A model generated the notes under the pieces. It did not search any database, was not told the origin of the DNA, and worked only from the letters and a program-made list of their open reading frames with translations. DNA of 10,911 nt from Phycisphaerales bacterium (GTDB taxonomy: Bacteria; Planctomycetota; Phycisphaerae; Phycisphaerales; SM1A02): positions 1 through 10,911 of the forward strand of contig VERO01000061.1 in NCBI GenBank assembly GCA_018882625.1, read 5' to 3'. The first letter of the stretch is position 1. Every line of letters begins with the position of its first letter. Positions 1 to 6,303 of the stretch are shown here, piece after piece. A program made the translations under genes and the position numbers.

Positions 1-72
1 TGCGAGAGACGCTCGGCTAGCCCGGCGCGCCCCGGCGGATCCCTCGTGCACGCCAGTCCTGCGGGCGTTGCC

Positions 73-78
73 TACGCT
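73..78 (+). promoter_or_regulatory. Possible -10 box (TACGCT) for a leaderless thioredoxin-family gene
   Basis: TACGCT lies seven bases before the ATG at 86, the distance expected if transcription began at or next to the start codon. No Shine-Dalgarno-like sequence precedes the ATG, and I see no convincing -35 box. The longer word TACGCTTCGCG closely matches TACGATTCGCG in front of def and upstream of the TPR gene. That recurrence is the main reason to list it. This is inference from spacing and similarity only. Confidence 0.25.
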
Positions 79-85
79 TCGCGCC

Positions 86-649
86 ATGGACGCCACGACG
101 CTCCGGGCCGCGCACGACGCGGGACTCTCCTACGCGCAGTACCTGGCCAGCGATGTCGCGCGCGCGCGGCCGTGGCACGAGGTCGGGCAGCGCATCGCGC
201 TCACCACGGCGCAGCGCGCGCTGCTGGGCAGCTTCACGCGCGCCATGCCCGTCATCTGCCTGAGCGGGATCTGGTGCGGCGACTGCTCCGCGCAGGGCCC
301 GATGCTGGCGGCGATCGCCGACGCCTGCCCGGTGGCTGACCTGCGATGGCTCGACCGCGACGAGCATGCGGACCTCTCGCAGCGGGTGACCATCTGCGGC
401 GGACGCCGCGTGCCGACCGTGATCTGGATGTCGGAGGACTTCGAGTTCGTGTCGCTCCTGGGCGACCGCACGATCTCGCGCTACCGCGCCATGGCTGCGC
501 GTGCGCTCGGCGCATCATGCCCGCTGCCGGGGGCACCCCTGCCCGATGACGAGATCGCGGCCACGCTCGCCGACTGGGTGTGCGAGTTCGAGCGCGTGCA
601 GCTGCTGCTGCGCCTCTCCCCGAAGCTGCGGCAGAAGCACGGCGACTGA
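86..649 (+). CDS. Thioredoxin-fold protein with WCGDC active site (Thioredoxin_9-like)
   Basis: A probable cytoplasmic thiol-disulfide protein of 187 residues with no signal peptide or membrane segment. The redox motif WCGDC is at residues 63-67 after a hydrophobic strand (PVICLSGI). It is followed by a helix, the segment LDRDEH (89-94), and the cis-proline motif RRVPTVIW with Pro110 facing the active site. A pre-domain containing LSYAQYL, then the WCGDC, LDRDE and VPT blocks, matches the family often called Thioredoxin_9, whose physiological substrates are poorly known. I chose ATG 86. A TTG at 68 would add six residues, and the frame stays open to the left edge, but nothing upstream looks like coding sequence of this family. 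No Shine-Dalgarno is visible for either start. The gene ends one base from the mraY stop on the opposite strand. The redox role is a family inference; the partner is unknown. Confidence 0.85.
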   Translation: MDATTLRAAHDAGLSYAQYLASDVARARPWHEVGQRIALTTAQRALLGSFTRAMPVICLSGIWCGDCSAQGPMLAAIADACPVADLRWLDRDEHADLSQRVTICGGRRVPTVIWMSEDFEFVSLLGDRTISRYRAMAARALGASCPLPGAPLPDDEIAATLADWVCEFERVQLLLRLSPKLRQKHGD

Positions 650-662
650 GTCAGCGCAGCTT
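623..662. repeat. Inverted repeat spanning the convergent stop codons of the thioredoxin gene and mraY
   Basis: AAGCTGCG (623-630) and CGCAGCTT (655-662) are perfect 8-base inverted repeats with a 24-base loop. The loop holds both stop codons (647-649 on plus, 651-653 on minus) and the small odd palindrome CTGAGTCAG (646-654). There is no T-tract on either side, so it is not a classical intrinsic terminator. It could still form a hairpin in both transcripts and help stop two converging polymerases. The function is a guess. Confidence 0.35.
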
Positions 663-1853
663 GAGGCTGGCCAGCGCGAGCATCGCCAGCACAACCGAGA
701 TCACCCAGAAGCGCACCACGACCTGCTGCTCCTTCCACCCGCCGAGGTGGAAGTGGTGGTGGATCGGGGCGCATCGCAGGATGCGCTTGCCCTCCCCGCG
801 CGTGCGCCTGGTGAACTTGAACCAGCATGTCTGCAGGATCACGCTGCCGATCTCGAGGATGTAGATGCCGCCCAGCAGCGGCAGCAGGGCCTCCTGACGC
901 GTCGCCACGGCGACGAGCGCCACGAGGCCTCCCATCGGAAGGCTTCCAGTGTCTCCCATGAACACGCTCGCGGGCGAGCAGTTGAACCACAGGAACCCCA
1001 GGCACGCGCCCGCCATCGCGCCGGCGACCACCATGAGCTCGCCCGTGCCCTCCACGTGCGGCACCATCAGGAAGTACGCCGCGCGCGGGCTGCCGGCAAT
1101 CCACGCGATCACCATCAGCGCGAAGCTCGTGATGACCAGGTTGCCCGGCGCGAGCCCGTCCATGCCGTCGGTGATGTTCACCGCATTGGACATGAACGCG
1201 ATGGTGAGCATGGCGAGGATGGTGAACGCGCCGACCCCAAGCACGATCACGCTCCCGTCGACGACGGGAGGCTGCACGATCGACTCGACCGTCGGCGTGG
1301 GCGGGTACGTGCGCTGGAAGGGCAAGTTCAGCACGTGGCCGTCCATGCCCGCGGCCGCCTTCCACAGGAAGAAGCCGGCGATGGCCCCGATCCCCAGCTG
1401 GAACAGCAGCTTCTCCCACGCGAAGAGGCCCTCGCGCTGGCCTGGGTTGCGGCGGCTCGCGGTGAGCTTGAGCCAGTCGTCGATGCCGCCCACGAAGGCG
1501 AGCCAGAGGGTGACGATCATCGCGAGGTGCACGTAGCGGTTGTGCACGATGTCGCCGAGCAGCGCCACGGTGGCCACGATCGCACCGATGATCAGGATGC
1601 CTCCCATCGTCGGAGTGCCCGCGCGCGAGGCCATCAGCGCGTTGAGGTCCTTGTTGTAGAACTCGGGAGCGTCGCCGATCTTCTGCCTGGCAAGCCAGCG
1701 GATGGTGCGGCGGCCGAAGGCCAGGACAAGCCCGAAGGAGAGGAGCACGGCGCCGAAGGCGCGGAACTCCTGCTGGTACATCACCATGACCAGCGGGAAG
1801 AGTCCCCGGTCGTCGAGCCAGCCCTGCAGCAGTTCGGTCAGCCAGTAGAGCAT
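651..1853 (-). CDS. mraY: Phospho-N-acetylmuramoyl-pentapeptide transferase (MraY)
   Basis: Transfers phospho-MurNAc-pentapeptide from its UDP carrier to undecaprenyl phosphate, making lipid I at the inner face of the cytoplasmic membrane. The 400-residue protein is a polytopic membrane protein with all family signatures: GTPTMGG (79-85), the Asp pair in GGIDDWLKL (DD 125-126), NAVNITDGMDGLA (223-235), FMGDTGS (298-304) and the histidine motif APIHHHFHLGGWKE (362-375). It is slightly longer than the common ~360 residues; part of the extra length is the loop around residues 168-198. The start MLYWLTELL is typical of MraY. It lies 15 bases after the murF stop with no Shine-Dalgarno, so translation may depend on coupling to murF. 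It is the last gene of the minus-strand block; murD does not follow. Confidence 0.97.
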   Translation of the reverse strand: MLYWLTELLQGWLDDRGLFPLVMVMYQQEFRAFGAVLLSFGLVLAFGRRTIRWLARQKIGDAPEFYNKDLNALMASRAGTPTMGGILIIGAIVATVALLGDIVHNRYVHLAMIVTLWLAFVGGIDDWLKLTASRRNPGQREGLFAWEKLLFQLGIGAIAGFFLWKAAAGMDGHVLNLPFQRTYPPTPTVESIVQPPVVDGSVIVLGVGAFTILAMLTIAFMSNAVNITDGMDGLAPGNLVITSFALMVIAWIAGSPRAAYFLMVPHVEGTGELMVVAGAMAGACLGFLWFNCSPASVFMGDTGSLPMGGLVALVAVATRQEALLPLLGGIYILEIGSVILQTCWFKFTRRTRGEGKRILRCAPIHHHFHLGGWKEQQVVVRFWVISVVLAMLALASLKLR

Positions 1854-1868
1854 CGGCGGCGTTCGGCG

Positions 1869-3383
1869 CTAGGCGGCGCTGCGGCCCTGCGCGGCTGGAG
1901 CCTGGAGCGCGCCCAGCAGCCTCTCCATCGCACTGCCCCGAGAGCCCTTCAGGAGTATCGCATCGCCAGGCTCGAGCGCCTCGGCGACCAGCGCCATGGA
2001 TGCGGGGTGCAGGTCAGGGACGTGGAGCACGCCGCCCGACCTCGCCTCGCGTGCCGCCACCGCGGCGTGCACCGCGAGCTTGCCCACGAAGATCGCCAGG
2101 TCAGGCGGACCGCCCGCAAAGGACCTCATGACCGTCCGGCCGGTCTCGGCGTGAAGCGCAGGCGCGTCAGCCCCGAGCTCGAGCATGTCGCCGAGCACGA
2201 CCACGCGCCGCGGCGCCTGCGACGCGATCTCCGCGAAGGCGCCGAGAGCCGCGGCCACCGCATCCGGGTTCGCGTTGTAGGCGTCGTTGAAGACCGTGTA
2301 GGTGCCCACCTGCTGGCGCACCATCCGCATGTCCGCGGGCTCTACGGCAGCCAGGCCCGCGGCGATCTCCGCATCCGGGATGCCGCGGTCGATGCCGACT
2401 GCGACCGCCGACAGCGCGTTCATGGCGTTGTGCATGCCCGGCAGCGCCAGCCGGATCTCCATCCTGCGGCCGCATGCGTCCACCGAGATGACCTGGCCCG
2501 CGCCGTCGTTGCGGCGGCCGATGAGCCGGACATGGTTCGCGGGACCCTCGCCGAAGCGGACCAGCCTCGCTCCCGCCGGCATCGCGCGGGCGAGCGCATC
2601 ATCGATGACGGCGCTGTCGCCGCGCACCACGGCCAGGCCGCCACGGGGCAGCGCCGACACGAGCGACAGCTTCTCGCGCGCGATCGCCTCCACCGACCCC
2701 AGCCGCTCGAGGTGCGCGCGGCCCACCATGGTGACCACCGCCACCGTCGGCTGCGCGATCTCCGCGAGCATCGCGATCTCGCCGGGCGCATTCATCCCGA
2801 TCTCGCAGATCACGTAGTCGTGGCCGATGTGCGCGGCGCACAGCGTGATCGGCACGCCCACATCGTTGTTGAAGCTGCGCGGGCTTGCGGTGCCGCGCAG
2901 CGTGCGCGAGAGCGCACCGTGCAGCAGCCGCTTTGCCGTGGTCTTGCCTGCGCTCCCCGTCACCCCGATCACCTGCATCTCGCCAAGCCGGGCGCGCCAT
3001 GCGCGCGCCGTGTCGACGAGCGCGCGCCGCGCGTCATCCACCAGCAGCACGGCCGCGCTGCCGGGATCCGCCAGCCGCACGCGGCCCCAGCGCCCGCGCT
3101 CCACCACCAGCAGCGCCGCGCCCGCACGAAGCGCGTCGAGCAGGTAGTCGTGCGCGTCGAAGCGCTCCCCGCGCAGGGCGAAGAACGCCCTGCCCTCGAG
3201 GTCCGACCGCGTGTCGGTGCCGATGCCCGCGAGGCGGCTGCCCGCAGTGGCGCGGCAGCACCGGCCAGGTGCGCCAGGCGAGCCGGGCTGCACCGCCCAC
3301 TCGCCGCCGAGCGCCGCACAGAGCTCCATCGGCGTCATGAACCCGCGCCCGCCGCGCGCATCGCAACCGCTCATCGCATCCAT
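1869..3383 (-). CDS. murF: UDP-N-acetylmuramoyl-tripeptide--D-alanyl-D-alanine ligase (MurF)
   Basis: ATP-dependent cytoplasmic ligase that adds D-Ala-D-Ala to UDP-MurNAc-tripeptide, completing the pentapeptide that MraY uses. From ATG 3383 it is 504 residues. The N-terminal UDP-binding domain contains GTDTRSDLEGRAFFAL (55-70). The Mur ligase P-loop is GVTGSAGKTT (140-149), followed by FNNDVGVPIT (171-180), EIGMNAPGEI (194-203), the C-domain motif NDAYNANPDA (366-375) and LLKGSRGSAMERL (477-489). GSAGKTT and the NDAYNANP block separate MurF from MurC, MurD and MurE. The frame is open up to a GTG at 3446, three bases after the murE stop. I prefer ATG 3383 because AGGAG lies seven bases before it and the extra 21 residues look non-coding. 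ATGs at 3374 and 3338 are also possible. Confidence 0.95.
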   Translation of the reverse strand: MDAMSGCDARGGRGFMTPMELCAALGGEWAVQPGSPGAPGRCCRATAGSRLAGIGTDTRSDLEGRAFFALRGERFDAHDYLLDALRAGAALLVVERGRWGRVRLADPGSAAVLLVDDARRALVDTARAWRARLGEMQVIGVTGSAGKTTAKRLLHGALSRTLRGTASPRSFNNDVGVPITLCAAHIGHDYVICEIGMNAPGEIAMLAEIAQPTVAVVTMVGRAHLERLGSVEAIAREKLSLVSALPRGGLAVVRGDSAVIDDALARAMPAGARLVRFGEGPANHVRLIGRRNDGAGQVISVDACGRRMEIRLALPGMHNAMNALSAVAVGIDRGIPDAEIAAGLAAVEPADMRMVRQQVGTYTVFNDAYNANPDAVAAALGAFAEIASQAPRRVVVLGDMLELGADAPALHAETGRTVMRSFAGGPPDLAIFVGKLAVHAAVAAREARSGGVLHVPDLHPASMALVAEALEPGDAILLKGSRGSAMERLLGALQAPAAQGRSAA

Positions 3384-3390
3384 CGCATCG

Positions 3391-3395
3391 CTCCT
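3391..3395 (-). promoter_or_regulatory. Ribosome binding site deciding the murF start
   Basis: On the minus strand AGGAG stands seven bases before the ATG at 3383-3381. None of the other five or so in-frame start candidates between 3446 and 3338 has a comparable site at proper spacing, so this favours a start about 63 bases downstream of the first possible GTG. Confidence 0.55.
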
Positions 3396-3449
3396 GGCAT
3401 CCATGCCACTCATGCACCGAACCGGTGCGGCCGGCGGCCGCACCACCGC

Positions 3450-4967
3450 TCACGCTGATGCGCCCACAAGCGCACCGCGCCGGGCCGCAAGCGCGGCCCG
3501 CGCGACGACGCGGTCGTCGAAGGGACGCCGCTCCGTGCCCACAATCTGGTAGTCCTCGTGACCCTTGCCCGCGACGATCACCGCATCGCCGGGCTTGGCG
3601 CGCTGCGCCGCACGCGCGATCGCGTCCGCCCTGTCGAGCACCGACTCGACCTCCGCGCCGCCCTTGGCCGGGACGCCCGCCACGATGTCCGCCACGATGG
3701 CCGCCGGATCCTCGGTGCGCGGGTTGTCGCTGGTGACAATCACCACGTCTGAGTGCGCGCATGCGACGGCCGCCATCCGGGGGCGCTTGGTGCGGTCGCG
3801 GTCGCCGCCGCATCCGAAGACGGTGATGATGCGGCCGCCTGGCTCGAGCGTCTGGCGCACCGCACGGAGCACGTTCAGCAGCGCATCGTCGGTGTGGGCG
3901 TAGTCGACCAGCACTGCCATGCCGTCATCGGGCGCGCTCACCGGCTCAAGCCGCCCAGGCGGTGCGGTGCACGTCGACAGGGCGCGCTCGAGCGGTGCCG
4001 CAGGCACGCCGAGCGCAGACGCCACCGCCAGTGCCTGCAGCGCGTTCATCGCGTTGTGCCTCCCCGCCAGCGGCAGGTCCACCTCAAGCACGCCCCACGG
4101 GCCGTGCATCGCGCACACCATGCCGTCGGGCCGCATGCGGCGCACGCGCACCATGCAGTCAGCCGATGCGTCGGACGCGCTGCAGCGCATCACCCTCGAC
4201 CGGCAGTCACGGACCATGCGCGCGTACGCAGGATCGTCGGCGTTGACGATGGCCACCGCGTCGCGCCCAAGCGAGCCGAACAGCTGCGACTTCGCGGACG
4301 CGTACGCCTCCATCGATCCGTGGTAGTCGAGATGGTCGCCGGTGAGGTTCGTGAACACCGCGCACGCGAAGTCGATGCCTGCGACGCGAGACTGGTCGAG
4401 CGCGTGGCTCGACACCTCCATCGCGGCAGCGGCGCACCCGTGACGCACCATGCGCGCAAGCAGATCCGCGAGCTGCGTCGCGGAAGGGGTCGTCAGCGCA
4501 GAGGGGCGCTCTCCGCGGCCGTCGTCGGTGACCACCGTGCCGGCGAGCCCGCACTTGAGGCCCGACGCGCCGAGCATGTGACGCAGGAGGTACGTCACTG
4601 TGGTCTTGCCATTGGTGCCCGTGACTCCCACCACCCGCAGACGTGCCGCTGGCCTTCCCGCGGCCTCGTGCGCGAGCTCGCCCACCAGGGCTGCGCGCGA
4701 CGCGTCGTAGGTCACCAGCGCGGTGCCCGCCTCGATGAAGGCGAGCACCCGCTGCGCATCCGACTCGGGCACGGCCACACCCGCCGCTCCGCGCGCCAGC
4801 GCGTCGCGCACGAACGCGATGCCGTCAAGCGCCGCGCCTCGCCTCGCGACGAAGATCATTCCCGGTCCAGCTGCACGCGAGTCGTCCGTGACCGCGATCA
4901 CCTCGCGGTCGCCGCCATGCACGCAGCTCATTCCATGGACACGTTGGCAGAGTTCAGACAGGCGCAT
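3450..4967 (-). CDS. murE: UDP-N-acetylmuramoyl-L-alanyl-D-glutamate--2,6-diaminopimelate ligase (MurE)
   Basis: Cytoplasmic ligase adding the third stem-peptide residue to UDP-MurNAc-L-Ala-D-Glu. The 505-residue protein has the N-terminal DDSR segment (28-31), P-loop GVTGTNGKTT (114-123), EVSSHALDQ (184-192) and NLTGDHLDYHG (207-217). Lys226 in YASAKSQLF is at the position carbamylated in the family. The substrate-specificity motif is DNPR (414-417) within TSDNPRTEDP, and KGHEDYQ follows at 468-474. In characterised MurE enzymes DNPR marks use of meso-diaminopimelate rather than L-lysine, so DAP-type peptidoglycan is expected here. ATG 4967 has GGGAG eight bases upstream and gives the usual family N-terminus. 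It is followed by murF and preceded, after a 118-base gap, by queA. Confidence 0.97.
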   Translation of the reverse strand: MRLSELCQRVHGMSCVHGGDREVIAVTDDSRAAGPGMIFVARRGAALDGIAFVRDALARGAAGVAVPESDAQRVLAFIEAGTALVTYDASRAALVGELAHEAAGRPAARLRVVGVTGTNGKTTVTYLLRHMLGASGLKCGLAGTVVTDDGRGERPSALTTPSATQLADLLARMVRHGCAAAAMEVSSHALDQSRVAGIDFACAVFTNLTGDHLDYHGSMEAYASAKSQLFGSLGRDAVAIVNADDPAYARMVRDCRSRVMRCSASDASADCMVRVRRMRPDGMVCAMHGPWGVLEVDLPLAGRHNAMNALQALAVASALGVPAAPLERALSTCTAPPGRLEPVSAPDDGMAVLVDYAHTDDALLNVLRAVRQTLEPGGRIITVFGCGGDRDRTKRPRMAAVACAHSDVVIVTSDNPRTEDPAAIVADIVAGVPAKGGAEVESVLDRADAIARAAQRAKPGDAVIVAGKGHEDYQIVGTERRPFDDRVVARAALAARRGALVGASA

Positions 4968-4975
4968 CCTTGCGA

Positions 4976-4980
4976 CTCCC
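4976..4980 (-). promoter_or_regulatory. Ribosome binding site of murE
   Basis: GGGAG on the minus strand, eight bases before the murE ATG. It supports the chosen start and suggests independent translation start, in keeping with the larger gap after queA. Confidence 0.5.
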
Positions 4981-5001
4981 GCCTGAATCTATCGGCAAAG
5001 T

Positions 5002-5033
5002 GGCGCTCGCGGCGCCTCCGATCGCACGCGATC
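5002..5033 (-). promoter_or_regulatory. Two adjacent short hairpins in the queA-murE spacer
   Basis: The only sizeable gap inside the minus-strand block (4968-5085) holds two close inverted repeats: GGCGC/GCGCC (5002-5006 with 5012-5016) and GATCGC/GCGATC (5020-5025 with 5028-5033). They lie about 35-65 bases before the murE start. There is no T-tract after them and no convincing promoter; a lone TAGATT about 24 bases before the ATG has no matching -35. They may be mRNA processing or attenuation structures, or just GC-rich chance. Confidence 0.25.
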
Positions 5034-5085
5034 TTGCGCTCGCGTCCGGCACGGGCCGCGACCCTCCGCCGGCAGCCTCCATGCG

Positions 5086-6285
5086 CTACGGGAGGATGAG
5101 CATCGCGTCGCCGTAGGAGTAGAAGCGGTACCCGAGCCGCTGCGCCTCCGCGTACGTGCGCTTGAGGCGGTCCATGCCGACGAGCGCGCCGACCAGCGCC
5201 AGCAGCGTGGATCGGGGAAGGTGAAAGTTCGTCATCAGCGCGTCTACCCACCGGAACTCGAAACCGGGCCGGATGAAGAGCTCGGTGCTGAAGTCATGGA
5301 CCTCCTCCGTGCCGCGCCCCCCCGCCACCAGCCCCCGTGCGACCGCCAGCATCGGCTCGGGCAGTGGCCTCGGAAGGGACTCGAGCACCCGAACCGAGGT
5401 CGTGCCGACTGCCACAAGTCTATGTCCTGCATGGACTTGTGACAGCGCAAGCGCAGCGTCCGCCCGCAACCTGCAACGCTCCGAGTGCATCTGATGCGAT
5501 GCCACATCAGGCGTATCCACCGTCCTGAACGTGCCCGCACCGACCTGCAGCTCGACATCGATCCTGCGCACCCCGCGGCATCCGATCGCACTCAGGAGCT
5601 CAGGCGTGAAGTGGAGCCCGGCTGTGGGCGCGGCGCAGCTCGGGCGGTCGGTCATGGCCGCATAGACGGTCTGGTAGTCCTCGCGGTCGCGCGCATCCAG
5701 CGCCTGCTCGTCCTCGGGACTTGGCGAATCGGCATGCCCAGCCCGGTCGGTGGCCGACGAGCCTGCCGATTCCTCATCGAACCCCAGCGACCCATCCCCA
5801 CCATGCCCGCCACCCCGCGCCTCCAGAATGTAGGGAGGAAGCGGAGTCCAGCCGCTGCGCTCGATCACATCCGCGATCGGCGCCCCGCCCACGCTCTCGA
5901 GCAGCCAACCTATCCCGTCGCGCGCCACGAAGGCCAGCGCGTCGGTGCCGTCACGGAGCTCGACCACGTCGCCTGCCTTGAAGCGCCGTGCGCCCTGGAT
6001 CAGGGCATGGGCTGCGGCAGTACCCCGGAACTCGAGAATCAGCCCCTCGACCGGGCGACCGTCGCCGCGACGCCGACCCCTCAGCCTCATCGGCGCCACG
6101 CGCGTCGTGTTGAGGACAAGGCTGTCACCCTCGCCGAGGTAGTCGGGCAGGTCACGCACGTGCCGGTGCTCGATCCGGTCCGCCCCACGGTGCAGCACAA
6201 GCATGCGCGCGGCATCGCGAGGCTCGGCGGGCGCAGTGGCAATGCACGCGGGGTCAAGCGGGTAGTCGATCTCCTCAGTGCGCAT
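5086..6285 (-). CDS. queA: S-adenosylmethionine:tRNA ribosyltransferase-isomerase (QueA)
   Basis: Makes epoxyqueuosine in tRNA by transferring and isomerising the ribosyl group of S-adenosylmethionine onto the preQ1 base at wobble position 34. The 399-residue protein has DYPLDPACIATAPAEPRDAAR (7-27 region), NTTRVAP (59-65), WTPLPPYI (146-153), DYQTVYA (203-209) and AAPTAGLHFTPELL (218-231). Further on are HQMHSER (264-270), AVGTTSVRVLES (292-303), LMTNFHLPRSTLLALV (350-365) and YRFYSYGDAMLI (386-397). Between PPYI and YQTVYA it carries an extra stretch of about 39 residues (157-195), rich in Gly, Ser, Asp and Glu, which looks like a disordered loop. ATG 6285 has AAGGA nine bases upstream. It sits 18 bases after fmt, so co-transcription is likely. 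A strong inverted repeat lies inside the gene at 5413-5441. Confidence 0.97.
   Translation of the reverse strand: MRTEEIDYPLDPACIATAPAEPRDAARMLVLHRGADRIEHRHVRDLPDYLGEGDSLVLNTTRVAPMRLRGRRRGDGRPVEGLILEFRGTAAAHALIQGARRFKAGDVVELRDGTDALAFVARDGIGWLLESVGGAPIADVIERSGWTPLPPYILEARGGGHGGDGSLGFDEESAGSSATDRAGHADSPSPEDEQALDARDREDYQTVYAAMTDRPSCAAPTAGLHFTPELLSAIGCRGVRRIDVELQVGAGTFRTVDTPDVASHQMHSERCRLRADAALALSQVHAGHRLVAVGTTSVRVLESLPRPLPEPMLAVARGLVAGGRGTEEVHDFSTELFIRPGFEFRWVDALMTNFHLPRSTLLALVGALVGMDRLKRTYAEAQRLGYRFYSYGDAMLILP
5413..5441 (-). repeat. 12-bp near-perfect inverted repeat inside queA
   Basis: CACAAGTCTATG (5413-5424) and CATGGACTTGTG (5430-5441) pair over 12 positions around a 5-base loop. The single exception (5421 with 5433) is a G-U wobble in plus-strand RNA and an A-C mismatch in the queA mRNA. 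It encodes about residues 282-291 (SQVHAGHRLV). Eight of those ten codons end in A or T (TCA, CAA, CAT, GCA, GGA, CAT, AGA, CTT), unlike the GC-ending codons around. The protein aligns without a gap to my memory of other QueA sequences, so this is not an inserted element. Confidence 0.7.
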
Positions 6286-6294
6286 GGTGGCCGG

Positions 6295-6299
6295 TCCTT
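6295..6299 (-). promoter_or_regulatory. Ribosome binding site of queA
   Basis: AAGGA on the minus strand, nine bases before the queA ATG, within the 18-base fmt-queA gap. It supports the start at 6285. Confidence 0.45.
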
Positions 6300-6303
6300 G
6301 CCT

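Noticed and set aside
1..85. The end of another gene or a longer form of the thioredoxin-family gene at the left edge
   Set aside because: The frame is open to the edge, but the translation has no recognisable domain and the protein from ATG 86 is already complete for its family. Too short to decide.
501..3458. A 985-codon open frame on the plus strand across mraY and murF
   Set aside because: It is the antisense shadow of GC-rich codons in mraY and murF. The translation is Arg/His/Ala-rich with no recognisable domain, while the minus-strand proteins carry complete family motifs.
3753..5099. A 448-codon plus-strand open frame opposite murE
   Set aside because: Same cause: antisense of a GC-rich gene. 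Composition is dominated by Arg, His and Ala with no fold signature.
5317..5323. A run of seven C (G in the queA mRNA) as a possible frameshift site
   Set aside because: Conserved QueA motifs on both sides are in the same frame, so the gene is intact; there is no sign of a programmed shift.
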